From: an uncultured Acidobacteriota bacterium
GTDB lineage: Bacteria > Acidobacteriota > CAIWXX01
Assembly: GCA_903916735.1 (NCBI GenBank)
Contig: CAIWXX010000137.1
Span: 62,001 to 126,000 of the forward strand
Direction of reading: 5' to 3'
Length of the DNA stretch: 64,000 bases
Under the pieces are notes generated by a model, which worked only from the letters and a program-made list of their open reading frames with translations, was not told the origin of the DNA and searched no databases. The translations under genes and the position numbers were made by a program. This document shows positions 36,474-44,492 of this stretch, in pieces (positions within the stretch are counted from its first letter, which is position 1; every line of letters starts with the position of its first letter).

Positions 36474-36567
36474 GTGTTGATGAAGGTCGAAAATTATCCG
36501 GGATTTTCTAAATTATCATGCTCTCTACCCCCTGGTTCGGGATAACCATTTTTGCAGGAAGGGTGTT

Positions 36568-37056
36568 ATGAACGCGTGCATTCTGAGTGCAGGTCTGATG
36601 ATTGGATCATTGACAATGCTTCTTTATGGCTGTGCGGGAAAGGAATTTCGTTCGCCGATTGCATCCGGCTCACCAGTGGCGGAGAAGGAGCCGGGAAAGA
36701 GTCCGGTCGCGGTCGCTTCTGCCCCGACCAAGGAGACGACTTTATCGACGGAGATTAATCCTCCGGAGACGGTTATCTTCTCGACCAGGTTTGGTCCGGT
36801 CACCTTTCTCCATGCAAAGCATCAAGCATTTGCCCCCCAACAGTGCGCCACTTGCCATCACCAGACGGCGCAGGGAACGACCCACGCCTGCCGTAGCTGC
36901 CATAAGGGAAGCACGGAAACCAAGGAAGGCGACCCGCTGTCTTTCTCGGAGGTAAAGATGAAGTTCTGCCGGGGTTGCCACGCCCGGAGAAAAGACGAAG
37001 ACCAGACTTCAAAGGCACCGGTCGCCTGTGAAGAGTGCCATCGCGTGAAGGAGTAA
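36568..37056 (+). CDS. Tetrahaem class III cytochrome c-type lipoprotein
   Basis: A 162-aa exported protein. The signal sequence ends in lipobox LLYGC, so it should be a membrane-anchored lipoprotein. A Pro/Ser/Thr-rich linker (residues ~25-70) is followed by a small domain with four CxxCH motifs (CATCH, CRSCH, CRGCH, CEECH) and the class III signature FGPVTFLHAKHQAFAPQQC, where the two His are distal ligands. It should carry electrons in the periplasm or at the membrane. ATG 36568 follows AGGAAGGG. No quinone-interacting or reductase gene is adjacent, so the partner is unknown. Confidence 0.9.
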   Translation: MNACILSAGLMIGSLTMLLYGCAGKEFRSPIASGSPVAEKEPGKSPVAVASAPTKETTLSTEINPPETVIFSTRFGPVTFLHAKHQAFAPQQCATCHHQTAQGTTHACRSCHKGSTETKEGDPLSFSEVKMKFCRGCHARRKDEDQTSKAPVACEECHRVKE

Positions 37057-37366
37057 TGATGAGATCAATTCCTACAATCATGCATCTTATCTGAGAGGGG
37101 TTTGATCATGTGGCGTCCGCTTGAATTATGCATGGCGGCATAAATAATTGCGGATTAATTAGATAAGGTATTCATCTCGACGACGGCACGATTGGTGGAG
37201 CCTTTGGGCTGCACCTCACTTCCGAGCTGAGTTTCCAGCCGGCTGGCGCAGCGCCGTCATCGAACTCCAACATCGGATGCTGCCGTCATATCGCGGGATC
37301 ACCCCACGAGGCCATCCATACAAGGAGGGCTACCCATCCTGCCGGATAGGGACGAACAGGAAAACC
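37057..37366. other. Intergenic stretch after the cytochrome
   Basis: 310 nt between convergent genes. No gene is visible. The terminator of the minus-strand binding-protein gene closes it on the right. Confidence 0.4.
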
Positions 37367-37392
37367 GGGGAAGCCCCAAGTGGGACTTCCCC
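37367..37392 (-). terminator. Terminator hairpin of the binding-protein gene
   Basis: On the minus strand GGGGAAGTCCC-ACTT-GGGGCTTCCCC forms a stem of about 11 bp, followed by GGTTTTCC. It lies 12 nt after the stop of the PotD-like gene and ends the long minus-strand gene series. Confidence 0.65.
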
Positions 37393-37403
37393 AGTGAGAA
37401 TAG

Positions 37404-38540
37404 CTATTTGCGGAGCTTCAGTGACGCTTCCCAGATTTCGCCGAAAGCTTTTTCGGTTTCCGGAGTCATAACCCGCCAAATGGCCTGGGTTTTGAAGTAC
37501 TCATTATCTCCAACGTGGAACATTTTTGTTTCATCTGGTGTAACCAGACCGCCCACGTTATCGACGACGGGCGAAACGCCCTGATTTTTGACCACCTCAG
37601 CCTGGAACTGTGGTGAAAGCTGGAGGTTGATCCACTCTTCGCAGAGCGTCTTCTTCAATCCCGTGGCAGCCTTGGTCATTAACCAGTAATCGATCCACGC
37701 CGTGCCGCCTTCTTTCGGTGCAGCCAGCTTCCAGTGACCACCCTTTTGGTTGGCAGCCGCTGCTGCAAATCCCCATGTCGTGCCGATGGCTAAACCAGGA
37801 AATTCGTTGGCGTCGGCATCCGCAGTCAGCCAGACGCTCTTGGCATTCTTGGCCAAAGCATTCACTTTTTTCTCCAATTTGGCCCTATCCAGCTTGGAAA
37901 TGTCGAAAATGTCTTCATACTTATAGCCCATAGCGAGCGCGGCAATCCAGAAATTGCACTTGGGGAACGTGCCGGTAATGGTATATTTACCAGCGTACTT
38001 GGCATCCCAGAGGATATTCCAGCTGGTCGGCTCTTGCTTGACGACGTCGGTGTTGTAAGCAAGGCCATACGGTCCGCAATTGTACGGAACGCCATAGCGT
38101 TTGCCGTTTTGAATCAAGGATGTATCTTCCGCAAAAAACGGGAGAAGGTGCTGCAGGTTCGGGATGTTTTTGGGATCGATCTCGGCGAGCAGGAGATCCC
38201 CTTCGTTGAAGCAAAAAAACCTTGGGGTTTTTGCCAGGTCGGCGGGGGGAGAAATCAGGTCCGCAGTGCCGTTCTTCGCTGCCTGATAGAACTCATCCTG
38301 CATTGTTGGGTAGAAAGGCTTCACCTCCACATCGACTTTGTACTTCTCTTTCACCAAAGCTTTGAAAGCCGCAATGACATTGGGATTGGAGTAACCTTCC
38401 CAGCATGTGATGTTGATGGTTACACTGGTTTCCTTGGCCACTTCGGGTGCCGGGGTTACCTCGGGTTCCTTCTTGCACGATGTAAAAAACGCGACCATCG
38501 TGAACGCCGCACCGATAAGAAACAGAGTAGATCTTTTCAT
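37404..38540 (-). CDS. PotD-like substrate-binding lipoprotein
   Basis: A 378-aa lipoprotein (signal FLIGAAFTMVAFFTSC, lipidated Cys near residue 21). The fold is that of family 1 binding proteins for polyamines or iron: INITCWEGYSNPNVIAAF, GTADLISPPAD, YGVPYNCGPYGLAYNTD, SWNILWDAKYAGKY and TAWIDYWLMTKAA. No permease or ATPase for it is adjacent. It is the last gene of the minus-strand series ending with the MxaL-like gene, 218 nt behind it. Binding an amine such as ethanolamine, or a role like MxaJ (a binding-protein homologue in methanol operons), are both inferences. A hairpin encloses its ribosome-binding site. Confidence 0.82.
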   Translation of the reverse strand: MKRSTLFLIGAAFTMVAFFTSCKKEPEVTPAPEVAKETSVTINITCWEGYSNPNVIAAFKALVKEKYKVDVEVKPFYPTMQDEFYQAAKNGTADLISPPADLAKTPRFFCFNEGDLLLAEIDPKNIPNLQHLLPFFAEDTSLIQNGKRYGVPYNCGPYGLAYNTDVVKQEPTSWNILWDAKYAGKYTITGTFPKCNFWIAALAMGYKYEDIFDISKLDRAKLEKKVNALAKNAKSVWLTADADANEFPGLAIGTTWGFAAAAANQKGGHWKLAAPKEGGTAWIDYWLMTKAATGLKKTLCEEWINLQLSPQFQAEVVKNQGVSPVVDNVGGLVTPDETKMFHVGDNEYFKTQAIWRVMTPETEKAFGEIWEASLKLRK

Positions 38541-38561
38541 TTACTCCTCCTAGTGAGTAAA
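38540..38561 (-). promoter_or_regulatory. Hairpin enclosing the ribosome-binding site of the PotD-like gene
   Basis: In the mRNA, UUUACUC-ACUAGGAG-GAGUAAA pairs over 7 bp and runs into the start codon (its A is the last paired base). The Shine-Dalgarno AGGAGG lies in loop and stem. The AU-rich stem could hinder translation reversibly. Confidence 0.45.
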
Positions 38562-38757
38562 AAGGTTAAGAATACACGCATAAAATCGGCTCAAGCCTAC
38601 CCTTCAACCAATCGTACCGATCACTTCCTTTCGTTGCAAAACAGGCTTTGCGCTTCATCCCTAGGTCTCTGTGAAATTAGCAACCGATAACACGAAGAGC
38701 TTCCTCCAAGGGGACAAAGTACCCGAATGATACTCCCGCTTCAGGCATCAGGTCAAG

Positions 38758-39774
38758 TCAGCATCGGGAGAAGAGCCCACCTGTTGCAAAGCACACTAAT
38801 CCCGCCCCAAGAAAGAAAGCGGAGAGATCGAGCCAGGCAAGCTCCACGCTCTTCGTTTCTTCCAGGTCTTTCGCTTCCTGAAGTATAGCATCCAACAACT
38901 GTTCAGGGGCCCTTTCTTCGTTCACCCGATAGTATCTCCCTCCTGTCGTCGCGGCAATCTGTTTCAAGGTGTCCGGTACCAGGCTGCTTTTCAGGTACGA
39001 CCCGTCCTCGTCTAAATAGTAACCTGCAATAAATGATTCGTCCGCGCTGCGAATCGGGATCAACACCTGTTGGCTTGTCCCGATTCCCACCGTGTAAATC
39101 CTTACCTTTTGCTCTGCCGCCTGCTGGGCTGATTCATAGAGAGGGGATTTATCCAGGCTGATGTCTTCTCCATCGGAGAGTAAGATCATGATCTTCGCAC
39201 CCTTTTCGCGAGATGCGTTCAGCATGGTGGTGCCGGCCATGATTGCTTCGCCCAAATTGCTTCCCGGCACCGAAATGGTCGCATCGTTGATATGGGTGAG
39301 CACATAGCGGTAATATCCATAATCCCTCGTGAGAGGAACGATCTCGATCGCTTGGTTGGCAAACATAAAGAGCCCGACCCGCTCACCATGAAGCAAGGAC
39401 AAAAGTTCCAAGGCGAAGTAGCGCGCGCGGTTCAATCGATGGGAGACAGAGAAAAGTCCTTCAGACTCAGGTGGGAAGGCGACGTCTTCGGCGAGCATGG
39501 ACTTGGAGACATCGATCCCGATGGTTACGACGATACCACCGCGATTGAAGTATGTCTTGTGGAATTGGATCTTCGGCCCGGCAAGCGAGATGATCACTAA
39601 GATCAATGCCGAGGCAAGCAGAAAGAGGTTCAGTAGATAGACCCCCAAGCGCTTCTTTTCCCGGGAAAAAGAGAAGAGCCATCGACTGGATTTCCGGTGT
39701 GAGTATATTGAAACCAGACAAAGAACAGGAGCCAGGAACAAAAGCCAGAGGTAGTGAATGTTTTCAAATGCCAT
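38758..39774 (-). CDS. mxaL: VWA-domain membrane protein, MxaL/BatB-like
   Basis: A 338-aa protein. Two N-terminal membrane helices (residues ~8-26 and ~48-68) are followed by a VWA domain with the MIDAS motif DVSKSM (near 93), the Thr in AGTTML, and LLSDGEDIS. A C-terminal helix (LDLSAFFLGAGLVCFATGGL) closes it. The VWA domain should face the periplasm. It is the sixth gene in the order AAA+, DUF58, MxaA/BatD-like, VWA, MxaK-like, VWA, the same as mxaR-S-A-C-K-L of methylotrophs, whose products insert Ca2+ into methanol dehydrogenase. BatB of the aerotolerance operon is the related alternative. The symbol is by synteny. Confidence 0.72.
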   Translation of the reverse strand: MAFENIHYLWLLFLAPVLCLVSIYSHRKSSRWLFSFSREKKRLGVYLLNLFLLASALILVIISLAGPKIQFHKTYFNRGGIVVTIGIDVSKSMLAEDVAFPPESEGLFSVSHRLNRARYFALELLSLLHGERVGLFMFANQAIEIVPLTRDYGYYRYVLTHINDATISVPGSNLGEAIMAGTTMLNASREKGAKIMILLSDGEDISLDKSPLYESAQQAAEQKVRIYTVGIGTSQQVLIPIRSADESFIAGYYLDEDGSYLKSSLVPDTLKQIAATTGGRYYRVNEERAPEQLLDAILQEAKDLEETKSVELAWLDLSAFFLGAGLVCFATGGLFSRC

Positions 39775-39839
39775 ACCGACTGTCCATTGAGGAATTCACT
39801 CATTCCGGGGGTGAGCACCCCCGCATGTTTCCTTCTTCA

Positions 39840-40592
39840 CTACTTCAGTACTATTGTTTGGAGCGGTTCTCCGGGGGCGTAGCCGCCTTTTTCCGAAATA
39901 ATAGCCTCCAGATTGTTTTTAATGTCCATACGCTCCATCTCTTCAACCTTAACAAGTTCGAATTTTCTTACCTGTTCCTCCGCGTGTAGAAGCTCCAAGT
40001 TCCAGCGGGGGATGTTTTTTTCAAAGGTTGCCGCGCGGTTTTTATCCACCGCGTCGATTGAAAGCTTCAGATCGGAGATCGCCTCCTTCATCATTCCCAT
40101 TGCTTTCTCCCAGGTTCTTTCCGTTTCCAAAAGGACAAAGCACTTCAACAACCTTACGGCGCCTCGTAGATTATAGGTGCGCCATGCGATAGTATCCGGT
40201 AGAGACTCACTCTCGGCCAAGACAAGGTTACACCGTTCCTGCATGTCACTGAGGTGGTCATTAAGTGCGGCGTAGAGTTTGGATCGGTCGCTTTCCAGGG
40301 AAGGATTGTAACGTGCCGTCGCGATCTGATGGAGCAGGTCGAGGCTGATGGCATACTGTCGCTGGAGGATCCTCAGGTTAACCTCCGGGGTGGATGGCGC
40401 GAGGGCTTTATAGAGCCTCACTGCTTCCCGGTCATCAGCCATATGTTCCACACTCTCAACTCCGCGCTGGAGCTGACAGCTTTGGAGTTCCAGCTTCTTG
40501 AAATACCTATATTGTGATACGCACCGTATGCCATAGGCAAACAAAACAACAGCAGCCACTGTTGGGAACAGAAGAAAGACGATCTTTTTCAT
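39840..40592 (-). CDS. mxaK: MxaK-like single-helix membrane protein
   Basis: A 250-aa protein with one N-terminal membrane helix (IVFLLFPTVAAVVLFAYGI). A long alpha-helical region follows, with TPR-like character and no cysteine or metal motif (YRYFKKLELQSCQL, EAVRLYKALAPSTPEVNL, WEKAMGMMKEAISDL). It sits between two VWA genes with gaps of 31 and 65 nt. MxaK of methanol operons has the same position and general design: small, one helix, poorly conserved. The identification rests mainly on gene order. It would act as a periplasmic scaffold in the VWA complex. Confidence 0.6.
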   Translation of the reverse strand: MKKIVFLLFPTVAAVVLFAYGIRCVSQYRYFKKLELQSCQLQRGVESVEHMADDREAVRLYKALAPSTPEVNLRILQRQYAISLDLLHQIATARYNPSLESDRSKLYAALNDHLSDMQERCNLVLAESESLPDTIAWRTYNLRGAVRLLKCFVLLETERTWEKAMGMMKEAISDLKLSIDAVDKNRAATFEKNIPRWNLELLHAEEQVRKFELVKVEEMERMDIKNNLEAIISEKGGYAPGEPLQTIVLK

Positions 40593-40623
40593 AGACTCGC
40601 TCCTAATAATCGAGAGAACCCCC

Positions 40624-41733
40624 TCATATTCTTCGAAACCAGGGGGTCAGTTGTAGCCCCCAGTATGCAACTAGAAACCCGGCAGCAAGCCATGAACACA
40701 GCCACCGTGTTTCCTTCTTTTTCTTGAAAATCTTTACCAATAGCCGGTTTTTCTCCATTTCGTTGATTTTGCCATACACTTCCTTGATCTTTTCCACATC
40801 TAAGGTAAGGGGCATATAGAATATTTGGCCACTCCGCTGCCCCCGTTCGGAGGTATTGATCGCGGTTCGGACTTCTTCGTCCACCTCTCCGCCTACCACA
40901 ATGAGATAGATCCTCACGTCCAGCTTCTTCAGCAACTGAATAACGTTGACGAAGTTCGGCAGCCCTTTCTTGACGTCCTCGTCGCTCTTGTTCGCCTCGA
41001 TGCGACCATCAGTGAAGAGTACGATGGCCATGCCATGGCCGAATTTTGTCTTGGTGAGCTTCTCGGGAACATCGAGTTTCCCAAGAGTCTCCCCCATCAG
41101 GGAATAACGAAAATCGGTCAGTTCTTCGAAAGAAAGCCGGCTTTCTTCCGGAAGCAGCATAAAGAAAGTACAAAGCGCTAACCACGTGGCATAGGAAGCA
41201 TTGGTTGCCCCCCCCACCGTCAGATCACGAAACACGAAGGAATCGGACCTGCGACTGAGCAGTTCGAGCTTCTCCTTCAGGATATCCCGGTCAAAGGTTG
41301 GCGGAGCGATGAGCTTGGCATAGCTCGAAAAGCCGATCACGCCGATCAGGTCGTCTTGGTGCCTCAACCCAACGAAGGTTCTTGCCCCCTCGATCGCAAC
41401 ATCGCCGAGAGTGGACACTCGGTCTTCGCTCGACCGATTCATGGATCCGGAGAGGTCCTGCACAATCATGATCCACTTTGATTCCATAAAGCTCTGCTGC
41501 CACACACTCGAGTACTGAATATTAGTGATGCCCAGTATCGCGAAGAGGAGAAAGAGTGCCGCGAGCGTGTCGATTCCATACCGCTTGAAAAGGTTCGGCT
41601 CGAGTTCCTTGGTGATGAATGCAACTGCTGAAAATCTGGTTTTGTCTTCGTGCCGGCGTTTCCAATAAACCAAGCCTGGAATCACGATAAGGAGCAGTAG
41701 CGCCCACGGAAACTCGAGCTCGACATCATTCAT
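40624..41733 (-). CDS. mxaC: VWA-domain membrane protein, MxaC/BatA-like
   Basis: A 369-aa protein with two N-terminal helices (WALLLLIVIPGLVYW; TLAALFLLFAILGI) and a VWA domain. The MIDAS residues are in VQDLSGSMNRS (about residue 94) and VLFTDGRIEANK (about 225). An inserted helical part (LCTFFMLLPEESRLSFEEL) lies within the domain, and a last helix (WLCSWLAAGFLVAYWGLQL) ends it. It is the partner VWA protein of the mxaL-like gene. The N-terminal Leu-rich helices match BatA. MoxR-type ATPases work through such VWA proteins to mature or remodel client enzymes. Gap to the upstream gene is 24 nt. Confidence 0.75.
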   Translation of the reverse strand: MNDVELEFPWALLLLIVIPGLVYWKRRHEDKTRFSAVAFITKELEPNLFKRYGIDTLAALFLLFAILGITNIQYSSVWQQSFMESKWIMIVQDLSGSMNRSSEDRVSTLGDVAIEGARTFVGLRHQDDLIGVIGFSSYAKLIAPPTFDRDILKEKLELLSRRSDSFVFRDLTVGGATNASYATWLALCTFFMLLPEESRLSFEELTDFRYSLMGETLGKLDVPEKLTKTKFGHGMAIVLFTDGRIEANKSDEDVKKGLPNFVNVIQLLKKLDVRIYLIVVGGEVDEEVRTAINTSERGQRSGQIFYMPLTLDVEKIKEVYGKINEMEKNRLLVKIFKKKKETRWLCSWLAAGFLVAYWGLQLTPWFRRI

Positions 41734-41757
41734 AAATGATCGTCGTCCTTGCTTCGG

Positions 41758-43359
41758 CTATGAAGCCGGGAAATCGATGAGGTGCAACACATCGGCCTTG
41801 TATGTATTCAGCTCAGGAAACGGGTGGACTTCGAGCGCCACGGTCTCATCCGTTCGGGTGAGGACTCGTTTCAGAATCTCCGCCAGGTTCTCAGGGATTT
41901 GGTTGCTAACGGCCGCGAAAAATACATCCCCGCTTCCGCCGGATGGGACATTACTGATGCGATATTTAACCACCAGATATGCACGCACCAGCCGGCTTGC
42001 CTCTGCGAGATAGGACCAGTGGGGTTCGTCGGGCTCTTGCTGCAGGAGCTTTCGGAGCTTATCCGCAATAGCGTCTTCTTGGGTCTGTGCCTTGAGTCGC
42101 ATCTCTCGTTGCTTGTTCCGGCAAAGCCTTCCAATCAACCATCCCGTACAACCGAGCCCCGCGGCAAAGAAAAGTATTGCCCGCAAAAGCCATGTGAGTG
42201 CCTTTCGATGGTACGGCATGATGTTGTACTCGGGCGTCATCAGATCCATCGGGATGATTAGGCTGCTTTCCGGCTGCTTGGCAGGCACGAGGGAAGAGAC
42301 CCTGAACTGCAATGCAACGGTCTCAATTGAGCGGTCTTGAGCGCCGGAACATCCCGGGCAGGAATAGCGGATGGTTACCGGGGGAATGACAAAATCCCCG
42401 GGAGCATAACAGCGCAGCCATCCAGTGATCGTGATGGGGCTTTGGGCGGATATCTTGACATAATCGTATGGCTCAATGTGGATCTCAAAAAGTTCTTTTT
42501 CGATCTCAAAGGGTTTAAGATTGATGTTGGCAAATGAACCGGGATCGATGTGAACCCGATCCGTAAAAGCGACCCTGAGGATAAAGGGTATTTTTTCTCC
42601 CATCGCACTGCCGGGTATCGCCAGGGTTAACTTCGCCTGGATTGAGCGCATTAGTTCAACAAGGTAAGGAGAAGCCTGCGCCACGCGAATGTCTTCTGCC
42701 AGGAGGTTGAGAGCCGTAAAGAAAGGCGTCTTGAATATATCGACCCGATAAATGGCATCCGTTCCATCAAAAGAGGCTGCAGCCTGGCTTAGTAGAAGGT
42801 CCTTCTGTTGCTGATCGACCGCGCTTTTCCATCCCAGTTCAAAGGCGTTGAAGAACGCGTAGGTTTTGCCTCCACGCGTGAGAGTCGGGTGAGCATACGC
42901 GATCGTGTCTTCGGCGTTCAACTGAGCGATCAGGCTCTGGATCTGCCCCTTGTTCATACCCTCCCGAAGCTGCAAGAAACAAGCACGTTCGGCGAGCGCC
43001 GGGTCGTACAGGTAATCGACCACCTCGTTGTATTTGTCGACAATCGCCCGGGCAGTCGAGAGAAGGATTGCCTCATTGGCTGGAGTCTCCTTGTTGTCAA
43101 ATGTGGTCTCAAAGAGGTTCGGACGAAACACGATGGTGACCCAAGTGCTATCCAGGTCCGGGATCACCTTGACGTGTTCGTGATCATAGAACCAAATGTT
43201 ATCAAGGTTGATTGGAACAGGCGCGAGCTTTTTCTTAGGGTCAGGGGTGAAGCGAGTGACGGCCCAGGCCGATGTACCGCATTCAAGAAAAAGCAAGGCG
43301 GTCAGGGCAATGAGAAGGAAATGTTTTCCGCAATCAAGACAGGAGAGATGGTGTCGCAT
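41758..43359 (-). CDS. mxaA: MxaA/BatD-like exported membrane protein
   Basis: A 533-aa protein with a signal sequence (LLIALTALLFLECGTSAWA). A long periplasmic part follows, ending in beta-sandwich segments (FEIHIEPYDYVKISAQSPIT, LRCYAPGDFVIPPVTIRYSC). One membrane helix (LTWLLRAILFFAAGLGCTGW) lies near residue 395. The cytoplasmic tail is helical and DUF4381-like (WSYLAEASRLVRAYLVVKY). The architecture and position match MxaA of methanol operons and BatD of Bat operons. It should anchor the maturation complex across the membrane. It is longer than usual MxaA (about 300-350 aa) because of an extra N-terminal domain. Confidence 0.65.
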   Translation of the reverse strand: MRHHLSCLDCGKHFLLIALTALLFLECGTSAWAVTRFTPDPKKKLAPVPINLDNIWFYDHEHVKVIPDLDSTWVTIVFRPNLFETTFDNKETPANEAILLSTARAIVDKYNEVVDYLYDPALAERACFLQLREGMNKGQIQSLIAQLNAEDTIAYAHPTLTRGGKTYAFFNAFELGWKSAVDQQQKDLLLSQAAASFDGTDAIYRVDIFKTPFFTALNLLAEDIRVAQASPYLVELMRSIQAKLTLAIPGSAMGEKIPFILRVAFTDRVHIDPGSFANINLKPFEIEKELFEIHIEPYDYVKISAQSPITITGWLRCYAPGDFVIPPVTIRYSCPGCSGAQDRSIETVALQFRVSSLVPAKQPESSLIIPMDLMTPEYNIMPYHRKALTWLLRAILFFAAGLGCTGWLIGRLCRNKQREMRLKAQTQEDAIADKLRKLLQQEPDEPHWSYLAEASRLVRAYLVVKYRISNVPSGGSGDVFFAAVSNQIPENLAEILKRVLTRTDETVALEVHPFPELNTYKADVLHLIDFPAS

Positions 43360-43371
43360 GGTTTCTTGTCC

Positions 43372-44256
43372 TCAGTAGAGGTGGTCCTTTTGCATAAAGG
43401 CATTGATCTTCTGCGCAAAATCCTCTGTGGGGGTCATCAGCAGTGAGTCAATGCCGGCTCTTAGCAGCGCATCCTTAGTATCTTCCAGGTGCGCGCGCAT
43501 CTTTTCGTTGTATTGTCTCCACTTGTTGAGATCGAGGAGAATGCTTTTCCCGCTTTCGTAATCTACAAGTGGAATGAGACCCCGGGAGTGAGCGGGAAGC
43601 ATGACTTCCCAATCTTCGACTATCTGGAGCGCTTTTACTTCATGTTTGTTGGTGCCGTGGGAAGCGCGCTGAAAGCTATATTCAGTCTTGAAGGCGAACA
43701 TAAAATCAGAAAGGATAAAAGTCAGGCTCTCCGGCAGTTCGTTCATTAGTTTCCGAATCGCCCGATTCAGGTTGGTGTCGTCGCAGGCAATCGGTGTCGC
43801 CTCGGCAATGGCGGCGACAATCTGCGTGAAATGCGACCATCCCATGCGCGGAGGAATATACAGGATCACATCGTCGGCGAACATGATGAGGCCGCAGCCG
43901 TTATTCCCGGCAATAGCGGTATAGGCGAGCGAAACGGCGATGTTGGCGGCAAAGAGCTCCTTGCGGCCGAAGGCGACCGAGGAGCTGAGGTCGTAAAGTA
44001 TCATGAGGTTGAAATAGCTTTCCGCCAGGTACTCCCGCACATAGTACTTACCGGTCTTGGCTCTGGCCTTCCAATCAATATTTTTGAAAGGATCAGTAGG
44101 TCCTAGTTCTCGCAAAGACCAAAACTCATACCCCACGCCCTTGAAGACGCTCTCCCAATCACCCGGAAACGGCGAATCCACCCTGTGGTGGACAAAGATA
44201 TCGAGAAGCTCCTTCTTGGAAAGCAGACTTTTTTCAGTTTTGCTCATTGTCGGCAC
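43372..44256 (-). CDS. mxaS: DUF58 (VWA-like) protein, MxaS-like
   Basis: A 294-aa soluble protein of the DUF58 family. It has the signature GPTDPFKNIDWKARAKTG (about residues 54-71), then a degenerate MIDAS strand ILYDLSSSVAFG and FILSDFMFAF. DUF58 proteins almost always accompany a MoxR ATPase and are thought to connect it to the VWA proteins. Start ATG 44256, 13 nt before the next gene. The dispersed repeat copy 2 sits between it and the AAA+ gene, an insertion into what is otherwise a compact operon. Confidence 0.85.
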   Translation of the reverse strand: MPTMSKTEKSLLSKKELLDIFVHHRVDSPFPGDWESVFKGVGYEFWSLRELGPTDPFKNIDWKARAKTGKYYVREYLAESYFNLMILYDLSSSVAFGRKELFAANIAVSLAYTAIAGNNGCGLIMFADDVILYIPPRMGWSHFTQIVAAIAEATPIACDDTNLNRAIRKLMNELPESLTFILSDFMFAFKTEYSFQRASHGTNKHEVKALQIVEDWEVMLPAHSRGLIPLVDYESGKSILLDLNKWRQYNEKMRAHLEDTKDALLRAGIDSLLMTPTEDFAQKINAFMQKDHLY

Positions 44257-44269
44257 TAACGGGTATCCC

Positions 44270-44475
44270 CTAGCCTGGCGGAGTCAGAACCAAAGACGGT
44301 GGCCGCACCACCTGCGACTCCAGACCTCTCAGGAAGCCATGAAGGGAGGAATGCAGGAACGGAAGGTAGTGTGCCGGCAATTGTCGGTTCGTTCCTGGTT
44401 TCCTCACTTCCTGCATTCCCAGGAGGAACGGATGGGATTTTGCATGTTCCGAAGATCTTGCCATTTCGTGTCGAC
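44270..44475 (-). repeat. Dispersed intergenic repeat, copy 2
   Basis: On the minus strand it matches copy 1 nearly end to end: AAATGGCAAGATCTTC, GAAACCAGGAACGAACCGAC, ATTGCCGGCACACTACCTTC, GGCTTCCTGAGAGGTC and GTCTTTGGTTCTGACTCCGCC. It lies in the only large gap inside the AAA+/VWA operon, between the MoxR stop (44493) and the DUF58 start (44256). Confidence 0.85.
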
Positions 44476-44492
44476 ATATCGCCGTTTAGAAC

